A DNA stretch of 14,013 nt, taken from assembly GCA_934597585.1 (NCBI GenBank), contig CAKTSA010000038.1, positions 1 through 14,013 of the forward strand, written 5' to 3'. Under the pieces are notes generated by a model. The model did not search any database and was not told the origin of the DNA. It saw only the letters and a list, made by a program, of their open reading frames with translations. The DNA is from an uncultured Oscillospiraceae bacterium (lineage in GTDB: Bacteria > Bacillota > Clostridia > Oscillospirales > Oscillospiraceae). Shown one piece after another: positions 14,004 to 14,013 of this stretch. A program made the translations under genes and the position numbers. The first letter of the stretch is position 1, and every line of letters starts with the position of its first letter.

Positions 14004-14013
14004 ATGGAAGGCT
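14004..14013 (+). CDS. Start of a truncated gene at the right edge
   Basis: ATG at 14004 follows GGGGG by seven bases and a TATAAT box by 21, so it is very likely a real start. Only Met-Glu-Gly is inside the window, so no product can be named. The hairpin-rich leader would be compatible with a transposase gene, but nothing in three codons supports that. Confidence 0.5.

Noticed and set aside
13858..14013. Left end of an insertion sequence at the right edge
   Set aside because: Hairpins and a promoter in an inverted repeat are suggestive, but no transposase sequence, terminal repeat pair or target duplication can be seen.

Overview
The window is high-GC DNA from a Gram-positive gut-type anaerobe, most likely of the Clostridia (Oscillospiraceae-like). 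The lineage is inferred from four things: the Firmicutes-type AddAB nuclease, secreted dockerin proteins, the GC-rich codon use of most genes, and the style of intergenic hairpin repeats. No rRNA or marker gene is present to fix the taxon.

Layout. Positions 1-1050 carry no convincing gene. They hold a terminator-like hairpin, an 18-bp palindrome and several structured repeats, including two inverted copies of a double-hairpin element whose stems differ by compensatory changes. Positions 1052-2988 (minus) are a two-gene operon, hflX then yigZ, with overlapping stop and start codons and a good promoter upstream of hflX. Divergently, 3163-5178 (plus) encodes a secreted BspA-type leucine-rich-repeat protein ending in a dockerin. 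Its core is visibly AT-richer than its ends. The convergent gap 5179-5326 holds a strong terminator for each side and a further degenerate copy of a repeat seen near position 970. Then rpmE (ribosomal protein bL31, minus) has its own promoter in the gap downstream of addA. Positions 5630-12470 (minus) are the addB-addA operon for the two-subunit helicase-nuclease of double-strand break repair, with an 11-base overlap. A 171-base divergent gap with back-to-back promoters leads to a secreted transglutaminase-like protein, again with a C-terminal dockerin (12642-13856, plus). The window ends in three tandem hairpins, a promoter placed inside an inverted repeat, and the first three codons of another gene.

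Function. The minus-strand genes are housekeeping: ribosome rescue, a ribosomal protein and DNA repair. The two plus-strand genes are exported. They share a layout of signal peptide, short IALYS/IALFS motif, functional domain and C-terminal dockerin, which suggests that both are delivered to the same cohesin-bearing surface partner encoded elsewhere. I see no CRISPR array, tRNA, rRNA or complete insertion sequence. The best candidates for something undescribed are the covarying intergenic repeat, the nested hairpin leader at the right end, and the paired dockerin proteins.
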